DNA of 5,011 nucleotides from Chitinophaga pinensis. GTDB lineage: Bacteria > Bacteroidota > Bacteroidia > Chitinophagales > Chitinophagaceae. The stretch is from positions 1 to 5,011 of the forward strand of contig CALQKL020000174.1 in the NCBI GenBank assembly GCA_943331145.2. The letters run 5' to 3'. The translations under genes and the position numbers were made by a program. The first letter of the stretch is position 1, and each line of letters starts with the position of its first letter. Positions 1-5,011 of the stretch are shown here, piece by piece. The notes beneath the pieces were generated by a model, which made no database searches, was not told the DNA's origin, and saw only the letters and a program-made list of their open reading frames with translations.

Positions 1-117
1 ACCATTTACAATGAAGTAAAACCAGGTGAAACCCTTGAATTTAAATCCAAATTCTATGCGCCAAAAGGGTCAAGTGATGTAAAGTTGAATGTAATCAATG
101 CTAAAGTGTCGAAATAG
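1..117 (+). CDS. C-terminal end of an unidentified protein (partial)
   Basis: Frame 1 is open from the first base to a TAG at 115-117 and gives 38 residues, beginning TIYNEVKPGETLEF and ending NVINAKVSK. The start lies outside the window. The pattern of a turn with KPGET, an aromatic/hydrophobic strand (LEFKSKFYAP), a short charged loop and a last strand (VKLNVINAKV) resembles the end of an immunoglobulin-like beta-sandwich. FxLYD-type domains of secreted or lipid-anchored proteins end in a similar way, but this tail is too short to assign a family. Its last 17 bases overlap the end of the converging adenine deaminase gene. That it is coding is likely, because the frame is open and the composition looks like protein. 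Its function is unknown. Confidence 0.6.
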   Translation, partial: TIYNEVKPGETLEFKSKFYAPKGSSDVKLNVINAKVSK

Positions 118-1744
118 TTTTTAATTCAAAACGATCTCCATCAAATAGTCCAAGATCACTAATTTTCAAGTGAGGGATTACCAACAAAGCCATAAATGAA
201 AGTGTCATAAATGGTGCACTTAAATGGCTGCCCAATTCATTTTTTGAAAAATGATCTATTTCGGTATACGCATCTGCAACCTTATATCCATCTTCATTAC
301 TCATTAATCCAGCAACTGGAAGTTTTAATAATTTTAGTTGGTGTTCATCTACAGCACTAACGCCACCGCCTGCTTGTATAATGGCATTCACCGCTTTGCA
401 AATAGATTCGTCATCAACCCCAACGGCAACAATATTATGGCTATCATGTGCTACAGAAGATGCAAGCGCACCTTTCTTTAAGCCGATATTTTTAATGAAA
501 GATTTTGCAATAGGCGCATTTTTATATCTGTTTACAACAACAATTTTCAAAATGTCATTTTCAACATCAGCAACAATTTTATCGTTCACAACTTTTGGAG
601 AAACCAACAACTTATTTGTAATCAATTGACCATCTAAAGCTTCTATTGCATGTATTTTTTTTTCTCCATTAAAAATGATTTCAAAATCTGATGCTAACTT
701 TTCAGTACAATCAAACTGATTGATAATTGATGCAGGCGTTGTGTGGATTAAAGATTTTCCATTTTCTGCTACAAGTTTTCCATTTACGAAAGTTTGTATT
801 ACCTCAAATTCAATCAAATCTTTTGTTATAATAAAATCTGCGGCATCATTTACTTTTAATAACCCAACATCCATTTTATAATGCTCAACCGGATTAATGC
901 ACGCCGCTTTTAATATTTTAAAAATATCGATTCCGCATTTTACAGCTCTTGCGCATAAAGTATTGATATGGCCTAAAGCAAGACTATCGGGATGTTTATC
1001 ATCACTGCAAAACATCATCATATCTGAATGATCATGCATCAAACCAATTAGCGCATCAAAGTTTTTGGCGGCACTTCCTTCTCTGATCAGGATTTTCATG
1101 CCATATTTTAATTTATCCATTGCTTCTGCAGCTGTAAAACATTCATGATCGGTACTTATTCCAGTATCTATATATTTTTTTGCATCTGCTCCCATCAATC
1201 CTGGGGCATGACCATCTATAACTTTATTGTATTTTTTTGCACTTGCTATTTTTTCCATCAGTTCCTCATCGCCATTTAATACACCCGGAAAATTCATTAC
1301 TTCGCTCAGGTATTTTATTTCAGGAAGTTTCAGCAATTGATCTACATCGCTTGCGTTTAATGTTGCGCCAGCGGTTTCGAAAATGGTAGCTGGTACACAA
1401 CTTGGCGCGCCAAACGTACATTTGAATGGTACTGTTTTGCTATTTTCAATCATGTATTTTACGCCATCTATTCCGCATACATTGGCTATTTCATGGGGAT
1501 CGCTTATTGTTCCAACTGTTCCATGAACAACTGCAAGTTTGGCAAATTCAGATGGTACCAACATTGAACTTTCAATATGTACATGACTATCTATAAACCC
1601 AGGCAGAATATAATTTTCACCTCGTTTGATTTCGCCTTCTTTGGTAATTGAACTTATCTTTTCTCCTTTGATTTGAACTGTTCCCCAAAATATATTTTTG
1701 GAGTGAATATCTACAATGTTGCCCGTTATGGAAAAATGATTCAT
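101..1744 (-). CDS. ade: Adenine deaminase (EC 3.5.4.2)
   Basis: This 547-residue cytoplasmic enzyme should deaminate adenine to hypoxanthine and ammonia in purine salvage. It belongs to the metal-dependent amidohydrolase superfamily. Seen in the sequence: an N-terminal beta segment leading to the metal site GFIDSHVHIE (H54 and H56), the SDPHEIANVCG segment (81-91), LSEVMN with E148 as the likely bridging ligand, DGHAPGL with H179, STDHE with H200, and CSDDKHP with D248/D249. The C-terminal adenine-deaminase domain (about 350-547) carries VAHDSHNIV (431-439), QAGGG (457-461) and LPVAGLMS (475-482). The length is a little below the roughly 580 residues of the E. coli and Bacillus enzymes, but all motifs are present. 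The ATG at 1744 is preceded by an A-rich leader and no Shine-Dalgarno. No purine genes adjoin it. A run of nine A residues falls at codons 361-364. The alternative, another cyclic amidohydrolase, is unlikely given the C-terminal domain. Confidence 0.96.
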   Translation of the reverse strand: MNHFSITGNIVDIHSKNIFWGTVQIKGEKISSITKEGEIKRGENYILPGFIDSHVHIESSMLVPSEFAKLAVVHGTVGTISDPHEIANVCGIDGVKYMIENSKTVPFKCTFGAPSCVPATIFETAGATLNASDVDQLLKLPEIKYLSEVMNFPGVLNGDEELMEKIASAKKYNKVIDGHAPGLMGADAKKYIDTGISTDHECFTAAEAMDKLKYGMKILIREGSAAKNFDALIGLMHDHSDMMMFCSDDKHPDSLALGHINTLCARAVKCGIDIFKILKAACINPVEHYKMDVGLLKVNDAADFIITKDLIEFEVIQTFVNGKLVAENGKSLIHTTPASIINQFDCTEKLASDFEIIFNGEKKIHAIEALDGQLITNKLLVSPKVVNDKIVADVENDILKIVVVNRYKNAPIAKSFIKNIGLKKGALASSVAHDSHNIVAVGVDDESICKAVNAIIQAGGGVSAVDEHQLKLLKLPVAGLMSNEDGYKVADAYTEIDHFSKNELGSHLSAPFMTLSFMALLVIPHLKISDLGLFDGDRFELKTISTL

Positions 1745-1791
1745 GCTTGTTTTTTAATAAATCTAAACATTTTATTGATTCTATTATTCTG

Positions 1792-1823
1792 CAAAAATTA
1801 ATATTTATAATTTACATTCGCAA
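1792..1823 (-). promoter_or_regulatory. Possible Bacteroidota-type promoter for ade
   Basis: On the minus strand, TTG (1823-1821) is followed after 20 bases by TAATTTTTG (1800-1792). This resembles the Bacteroidota sigma-ABfr pattern of TTG and TAnnTTTG about 20 bases apart, with one extra base inside the -7 box. It would place the transcript start near 1785 and give a leader of about 40 bases. In the other direction, TACATTCG (1813-1820) is one mismatch from TAnnTTTG and could serve the methyltransferase gene, but no TTG is correctly placed ahead of it. AT-rich DNA yields such matches by chance, so this is tentative. Confidence 0.27.
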
Positions 1824-1838
1824 CACAATCTATTTTAT

Positions 1839-2510
1839 ATGTTAATCAAAGCATTTAATTTTTTATTTGGACAAATTTTTAATGCCCAAAAAGCACGTAT
1901 CAATTACTCTTTAAATTATTTAAACAGAAAAAGAGATTACGATAGAAATTATTTAGATTATATCCGACTTTCAACATTAGAACTCGTTTCCAATCAAATT
2001 GAATCATCTAATTTGTCTGGCGCTGTGGCAGAATTGGGCGTTTATAAAGGAAAGTTTTCGCGTTATATCAATCAGTATTTTCCCAATAGAAAATTATATC
2101 TTTTTGATACATTCAAAGGGTTTGATGAAGCAGATATTAAAACAGAACAATCCAACAATTTTTCTCACGGGGATCAGGATTTTAGCAATACCTCTGTAAA
2201 AAATGTATTAGCCATAATGCCTCATCCAAATCAATGCATCATTAAAGAAGGCTTTTTCCCAGAAACAGCAAAAGGACTCGAAGAAACATTTGCTTTTGTA
2301 AGTATTGATACTGATTTGTATGATCCAATTTACAACGGACTTCAATATTTTTATCCAAGACTGGTTAAAGGAGGATATATATTTGTTCACGACTTTAACA
2401 ACGATGCCTATTTAGGTGCGAAGCAAGCGGTGATAAAATTTTGTTCGGAAAACAACATCAGTTTTGTCCCATTACCGGATAGTTGTGGAAGTGCAATTAT
2501 TACAAAATAA
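1839..2510 (+). CDS. TylF/MycF-family class I SAM-dependent methyltransferase
   Basis: This 223-residue protein looks like a member of the family that includes macrocin O-methyltransferase TylF, mycinamicin MycF and NovP. Those enzymes transfer a methyl group from SAM to sugar hydroxyls and need a divalent metal. Visible motifs are the SAM-binding loop VAELGVYKGKFS (63-74), the second strand LYLFDTFKGFD (86-96), the acidic strand VSIDTDLYDPIYNGL (154-168), and PRLVKGGYIFVHDF (173-186). The last is the family's metal-site segment, with HDF where the antibiotic enzymes have DDY. The basic N-terminus (to about residue 40) has no clear signal peptide, so it is probably cytoplasmic. The ATG at 1839 has no Shine-Dalgarno. 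No glycosyltransferase, sugar or natural-product genes are visible nearby, so the substrate cannot be inferred. Family membership is secure at the fold level; sugar O-methylation is an inference. Confidence 0.88.
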   Translation: MLIKAFNFLFGQIFNAQKARINYSLNYLNRKRDYDRNYLDYIRLSTLELVSNQIESSNLSGAVAELGVYKGKFSRYINQYFPNRKLYLFDTFKGFDEADIKTEQSNNFSHGDQDFSNTSVKNVLAIMPHPNQCIIKEGFFPETAKGLEETFAFVSIDTDLYDPIYNGLQYFYPRLVKGGYIFVHDFNNDAYLGAKQAVIKFCSENNISFVPLPDSCGSAIITK

Positions 2511-2512
2511 TT
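2495..2512. repeat. Small AT-only inverted repeat across the two convergent stop codons
   Basis: AATTATT (2495-2501), a four-base loop ACAA, and AATAATT (2506-2512) form a perfect 7-bp inverted repeat. It spans the stop codon of the methyltransferase gene (2508-2510) and the first two bases of the trmD stop on the other strand (2511-2513). It sits where a shared terminator would be expected. The stem has no G:C pair and no proper U-tract follows on either strand, so it would be weak as an intrinsic terminator and may be chance in AT-rich DNA. Confidence 0.3.
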
Positions 2513-3188
2513 ATTCATTTAATAAATCTGGTCTTCTCAATCTTGTTCTTTCCAAAGATTGTTCAGCACGCCATTGATCTATATTTTTGTGGTTGCCGCT
2601 CATCAAAACTTCTGGGACTTTCCAACCCTTATAATTTTCAGGTCGGGTATATACCGGTGGTGCCAATAAGTCGTCTTGAAATGAATCGCTTAATGCAGAT
2701 GTTTCATCATTTAAAACCCCAGGGATTAATCGTCCAATGCTATCCGTTAGTACAGCCGCAGCAAGCTCTCCACCACTCAAAACATAATCGCCAATCGAAA
2801 TTTCTTTTGTGACAAAATGGTCTCTAAATCGTTGGTCTATTCCTTTGTAGTGTCCACAAATCATCAATAAATTCTTTTTTAAAGAAAGTTGATTAGCCAT
2901 TTTTTGATTAAATGTTTCTCCATCGGGAGTTAAAAAAATAACTTCATCATACAGTGTCGTTTTCTGCAGGGCTTCCAACGCATTTACCAAGGGTTCTATC
3001 ATGATGACCATGCCCGCACCTCCACCAAATGGATAATCGTCAACTTGCGCCCTTGCGTATGTGGTGTATTCGCGTAAATTAATAACGTTTACTTCAAGCA
3101 ATCCTTTTGTTTGCGCACGTTTCATAATCGAATGCGAAAATGGGCCACTTAATATTTCAGGAACTACGGTTATAATATCAATTTTCAT
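2511..3188 (-). CDS. trmD: tRNA (guanine(37)-N1)-methyltransferase TrmD
   Basis: TrmD (225 residues) methylates N1 of G37, next to the anticodon, in tRNAs with G36. It uses SAM and suppresses +1 frameshifting. It is a cytoplasmic SPOUT-class homodimer with a deep trefoil knot. Diagnostic stretches are present in order: MKIDIITVVPE (1-11), DDYPFGGGAGMV (50-61), LTPDGETFNQ (86-95), CGHYKGIDQR (111-120) and ISIGDYVLSGGE (130-141) for the knot and SAM site, and GRLIPGVLND (152-161). The C-terminal tRNA-binding part carries PPVYTRPENYKGWKVPEVLMSGNH (177-200) and ends in SLERTRLRRPDLL. R153 and D168 match the known catalytic pair (R154 and D169 in E. coli). The length is normal for the short Bacteroidota form. 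The ATG at 3188 has an AT-rich leader. It lies 19 bp downstream of the S4-protein gene and probably shares its transcript. The usual partners rpsP, rimM and rplS are absent from the window. Confidence 0.98.
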   Translation of the reverse strand: MKIDIITVVPEILSGPFSHSIMKRAQTKGLLEVNVINLREYTTYARAQVDDYPFGGGAGMVIMIEPLVNALEALQKTTLYDEVIFLTPDGETFNQKMANQLSLKKNLLMICGHYKGIDQRFRDHFVTKEISIGDYVLSGGELAAAVLTDSIGRLIPGVLNDETSALSDSFQDDLLAPPVYTRPENYKGWKVPEVLMSGNHKNIDQWRAEQSLERTRLRRPDLLNE

Positions 3189-3207
3189 TTTTTAATTAAA
3201 TGGTGTT

Positions 3208-3600
3208 TTATACATCTAAAAATTCATCTAAATCTCGTTTGTCTTTTTTTGTTGGCCTTCCCACTTTACTTTGTCTTTTTCCAGTTTGAAAAAATGCGGC
3301 TTCAAATTTTATTCTATCCATTTCTTCGGCTGGTGTAATATCCGAATAATATTTTATTGCCTCCGAATATTGAACCCTAGTATGTAATAATCCCAATACT
3401 TTAATCAACCATTTTTTTTCACTTGTTCTGATTTCATACTCTTCACCAATTTGAACATTTCTTGCTGGTTTCAAACTATTTCCATTCAATTTTACTTTTC
3501 CTTTGTCACAAGCTTCTGCAGCCAATGATCTGGTTTTGAACAAACGTATAGACCAAAGGTATTTGTCTAATCTGAGTTTTGCTGATTCCATATTATTCAT
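3208..3600 (-). CDS. Hsp15-like S4-domain RNA-binding protein
   Basis: From the ATG at 3600 this gives 130 residues. An S4 RNA-binding domain occupies about 9-60, with the hallmark LRLDKYLWSIRLFKTRSLAAEACDKGKVKLNG and then KPARNVQIGEEYEI. Next comes a short beta segment (WLIKVLGLLHTRV, 64-76) and a basic tail, GRPTKKDKRDLDEFL (114-128). Both match the Hsp15 (HslR) family. E. coli Hsp15 binds 50S subunits that carry a stranded nascent chain; a similar role here is inferred from the family. The frame extends three codons further to a TTG at 3609, but I prefer an ATG because the S4 core begins only at about residue 9 and the TTG lies inside a perfect TAnnTTTG promoter box. A further ATG at 3591 (127 residues) is equally possible. 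No Shine-Dalgarno marks any of the three. The gene is the upstream member of a pair with trmD. A run of eight A residues lies at codons 61-63 (EKK). Confidence 0.9.
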   Translation of the reverse strand: MNNMESAKLRLDKYLWSIRLFKTRSLAAEACDKGKVKLNGNSLKPARNVQIGEEYEIRTSEKKWLIKVLGLLHTRVQYSEAIKYYSDITPAEEMDRIKFEAAFFQTGKRQSKVGRPTKKDKRDLDEFLDV

Positions 3601-3606
3601 GTAAAA

Positions 3607-3614
3607 CAAATTTA
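3607..3614 (-). promoter_or_regulatory. Candidate -7 promoter box for the S4 gene and trmD
   Basis: On the minus strand the bases read TAAATTTG, an exact match to the Bacteroidota -7 element TAnnTTTG. Transcription would then begin roughly 5-8 bases downstream, at about 3599-3602, close to or just inside the ATG at 3600. The message would be leaderless or nearly so, or would use the ATG at 3591. No TTG is found at the expected -33 distance, which lowers confidence. Confidence 0.35.
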
Positions 3615-3635
3615 AGTTTCTTTTTTTCTATAAGC

Positions 3636-3643
3636 TATATTTG
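3636..3643 (+). promoter_or_regulatory. Candidate -7 promoter box for the DPP-IV-like gene
   Basis: TATATTTG is an exact match to TAnnTTTG and lies about 50 bases ahead of the peptidase ATG. That would give a start near 3650 and an A/T-rich leader of about 45 bases. No clear TTG sits about 20 bases upstream; the region near 3612-3618 reads TTAAGTT. With the leftward box at 3607-3614 it would form a compact divergent control region in the 94-bp gap. Chance occurrence in AT-rich DNA remains possible. Confidence 0.35.
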
Positions 3644-3694
3644 ATTAAGTATTTACTAATTTTAATCTTTAATTTTTACTGAAAAAATATTGAT

Positions 3695-5011
3695 ATGCGT
3701 ATTTTAAAAACTCTATCTGCGATTGTTTTGTTTTTATTTGCTTTTATTCAAATTTCTTATGCACAGAGAAAAGGTATTGTATGGGCAAAAGATGGATTGA
3801 GTTATATGAAAATAGTTGATGGAGAAATTGTAAAAGTGGATGTTAAAAAAGAGATCGAAACGGTGGTACTTTCAAGCGCACAATGCACACCTCCAGGAAG
3901 CAATACACCCTTATTGATAGAAGGGCTTTCATTCAACATGGATAACACGAAAATTTTACTTTATACCAATGCGGCAAAAGTTTGGCGTTATAAAACTAGG
4001 GGCGATTATTGGGTATATGATATCGCTTCAAAAAAGTTATATCAGCTTGGAAAAAATTTACCAGCGCAATCATTAATGTTTGCTAAGTTTTCACCTGATG
4101 GTAAACAAGTAGCTTATGTGAGCGAACACAATATATTTTCAGAAGATTTGGCAACAACTAAAATTAAGAAACTAACGATTGATGGTACACGAAAGTTAAT
4201 AAACGGCACATTCGATTGGGTCTACGAAGAAGAGTTTGGTTGTAGAGATGGATTTCGTTGGTCACCAGATAGTAAATCTATTGCTTATTGGCAAATTGAT
4301 GCCAATAAAATCAGGGATTATTATATGATCAACACAACAGATTCTGTGTATTCCAAAATAATTCCTGTAGAATATCCAAAAGTTGGTGATGCGCCATCTT
4401 CTGCTAAAATAGGGGTAGTGTTATTGGCAAATGGTGTCACAAAATGGATGAAGGTAGAAGGCGACCCAAGGCAAAATTATTTACCCAGAATGGAGTGGAG
4501 TGGTGTTAATGAAATCATCGTTCAGCAGATAGATAGAAGACAACAAGAGAGCAAATTAATTTATTGCAATGCAGCTGATGGAAATGCTAGAACTTTTTGG
4601 GCTGAAAATGATAAAGCATGGGTGGATATGAATACAGATAATCCAGTAGGTTGGAATTGGATAAACAATAAACAAGATTTTTTATGGGTAAGTGAAAAAG
4701 ATGGTTGGCGCCATATTTATAAAATTAGTAAAGATGGTAAAACCACTTCATTACTAACAAAAGGCAATTTTGACATTGGCGAAATTAAAGCAATAGACGA
4801 AGTGAATAACTATGTTTATTTTACCGCATCACCAGAAAATGCGACGCAACTTTATTTATATCGAGTAAAAATAAATGCACCTGCTGGTAAAGTTTCCAAA
4901 GATGAACCAATGGAATTATTGAGTAATGGGGTATTAAAAGGTACACATGATTATGACATTTCTCCTAATGCAAAAATGGCTTTACATCGCTTTAGCAATC
5001 ACAATACTCCA
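3695..5011 (+). CDS. Secreted S9B (DPP-IV-like) peptidase, N-terminal part; runs off the window
   Basis: The frame is open for 439 codons from ATG 3695 to the last base. A TGA at 3680-3682, in frame, rules out an earlier start. Residues 1-23 form a signal peptide (MRILKTL, then a hydrophobic stretch, ending SYA before Q24), so the protein is exported; there is no lipobox cysteine. The rest is the eight-bladed beta-propeller of the dipeptidyl peptidase IV N-terminal domain. Blade motifs include FSPDGKQVAYVSEHNIF (132-148), RWSPDSKSIAYWQID (188-202) and YDISPNAKMALHRFS (420-434). The key signature is DWVYEEEFG (174-182); its last two Glu (179, 180) correspond to the pair that holds the substrate N-terminus in DPP-IV. 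The family removes Xaa-Pro or Xaa-Ala dipeptides from peptide N-termini. Family members run to about 700-740 residues, so the alpha/beta-hydrolase domain with the Ser-Asp-His triad lies beyond the window and activity cannot be judged. The gene stands alone after a divergent promoter region. Confidence 0.93.
   Translation, partial: MRILKTLSAIVLFLFAFIQISYAQRKGIVWAKDGLSYMKIVDGEIVKVDVKKEIETVVLSSAQCTPPGSNTPLLIEGLSFNMDNTKILLYTNAAKVWRYKTRGDYWVYDIASKKLYQLGKNLPAQSLMFAKFSPDGKQVAYVSEHNIFSEDLATTKIKKLTIDGTRKLINGTFDWVYEEEFGCRDGFRWSPDSKSIAYWQIDANKIRDYYMINTTDSVYSKIIPVEYPKVGDAPSSAKIGVVLLANGVTKWMKVEGDPRQNYLPRMEWSGVNEIIVQQIDRRQQESKLIYCNAADGNARTFWAENDKAWVDMNTDNPVGWNWINNKQDFLWVSEKDGWRHIYKISKDGKTTSLLTKGNFDIGEIKAIDEVNNYVYFTASPENATQLYLYRVKINAPAGKVSKDEPMELLSNGVLKGTHDYDISPNAKMALHRFSNHNTP

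Noticed and set aside
381..629. Open frame of 82 codons on the plus strand inside ade
   Set aside because: It lies antisense to a stretch of ade with full family conservation and has no recognisable protein motif; it is a shadow of the real gene.
1745..1838. Possible small RNA, riboswitch or terminator in the ade/methyltransferase gap
   Set aside because: The 94 bp are AT-rich with no stable G:C hairpin and no recognisable riboswitch core. A purine riboswitch would be attractive next to ade, but its conserved core is not there.
1999..2199. Open frame of 66 codons on the plus strand inside the methyltransferase gene
   Set aside because: It overlaps, in another frame, the SAM-binding motifs of the methyltransferase and has no independent support.
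2208..2390. Open frame of 60 codons on the minus strand inside the methyltransferase gene
   Set aside because: It is antisense to conserved methyltransferase motifs (IDTDLYDP, GGYIFVHDF); the composition is that of a chance frame.
2483..2812. Open frame of 109 codons on the plus strand, antisense to trmD
   Set aside because: It covers the highly conserved TrmD C-terminal half on the opposite strand and shows no domain of its own. A slight hydrophobic start is not enough to call a membrane protein.
1..5011. Mobile elements, CRISPR arrays, tRNA or rRNA genes, or a novel multi-gene system
   Set aside because: No transposase or integrase motifs, spaced direct repeats, tRNA-like cloverleaf or rRNA segments were seen on reading both strands. 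All substantial coding sequence except the first 38 codons belongs to well-known families.

Overview
The window reads as ordinary chromosomal DNA from a low-GC member of the Bacteroidota, possibly a Chitinophagaceae-type lineage; the family-level guess is weak. Four things point this way. The DNA is AT-rich. There are no clear Shine-Dalgarno sequences ahead of the genes, only A-rich leaders. Several upstream regions carry matches to the Bacteroidota -7 promoter element (TAnnTTTG). The proteins also have a Bacteroidota flavour: a short adenine deaminase, an S4 protein with a GRPTKKDKRDLD tail, and a secreted DPP-IV-type peptidase.

Layout, left to right. The window opens on the last 38 codons of a rightward gene (1-117), whose end overlaps the end of a leftward adenine deaminase gene, ade (101-1744), by 17 bp. 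A 94-bp divergent gap (1745-1838) separates ade from a rightward TylF/MycF-type methyltransferase gene (1839-2510). That gene abuts the leftward trmD gene (2511-3188), with stop codon against stop codon and no base between them. Upstream of trmD, 19 bp away on the same strand, is a gene for a small Hsp15-like S4 RNA-binding protein (best start 3600, end 3208). After a second divergent gap of 94 bp (3601-3694), a rightward gene for a secreted S9B/DPP-IV-like peptidase starts at 3695. It is still open at the right edge of the window, so only its signal peptide and most of its beta-propeller are present.

Functionally this is a mix of housekeeping and general metabolism. Ade feeds purine salvage (adenine to hypoxanthine). 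TrmD makes m1G37 in tRNA, and the S4 protein probably binds ribosomal RNA, so these two form a small translation-related pair that is probably co-transcribed. The peptidase releases dipeptides from peptides outside the cytoplasm. The methyltransferase has no biosynthetic neighbours that would reveal its substrate. I see no mobile element, CRISPR array, tRNA or rRNA gene, and no sign of a new multi-gene system. The points worth a second look are modest: very tight convergent gene ends, an A9 run at the domain boundary of ade, start-site questions at the S4 gene, and the unusual pairing of trmD.
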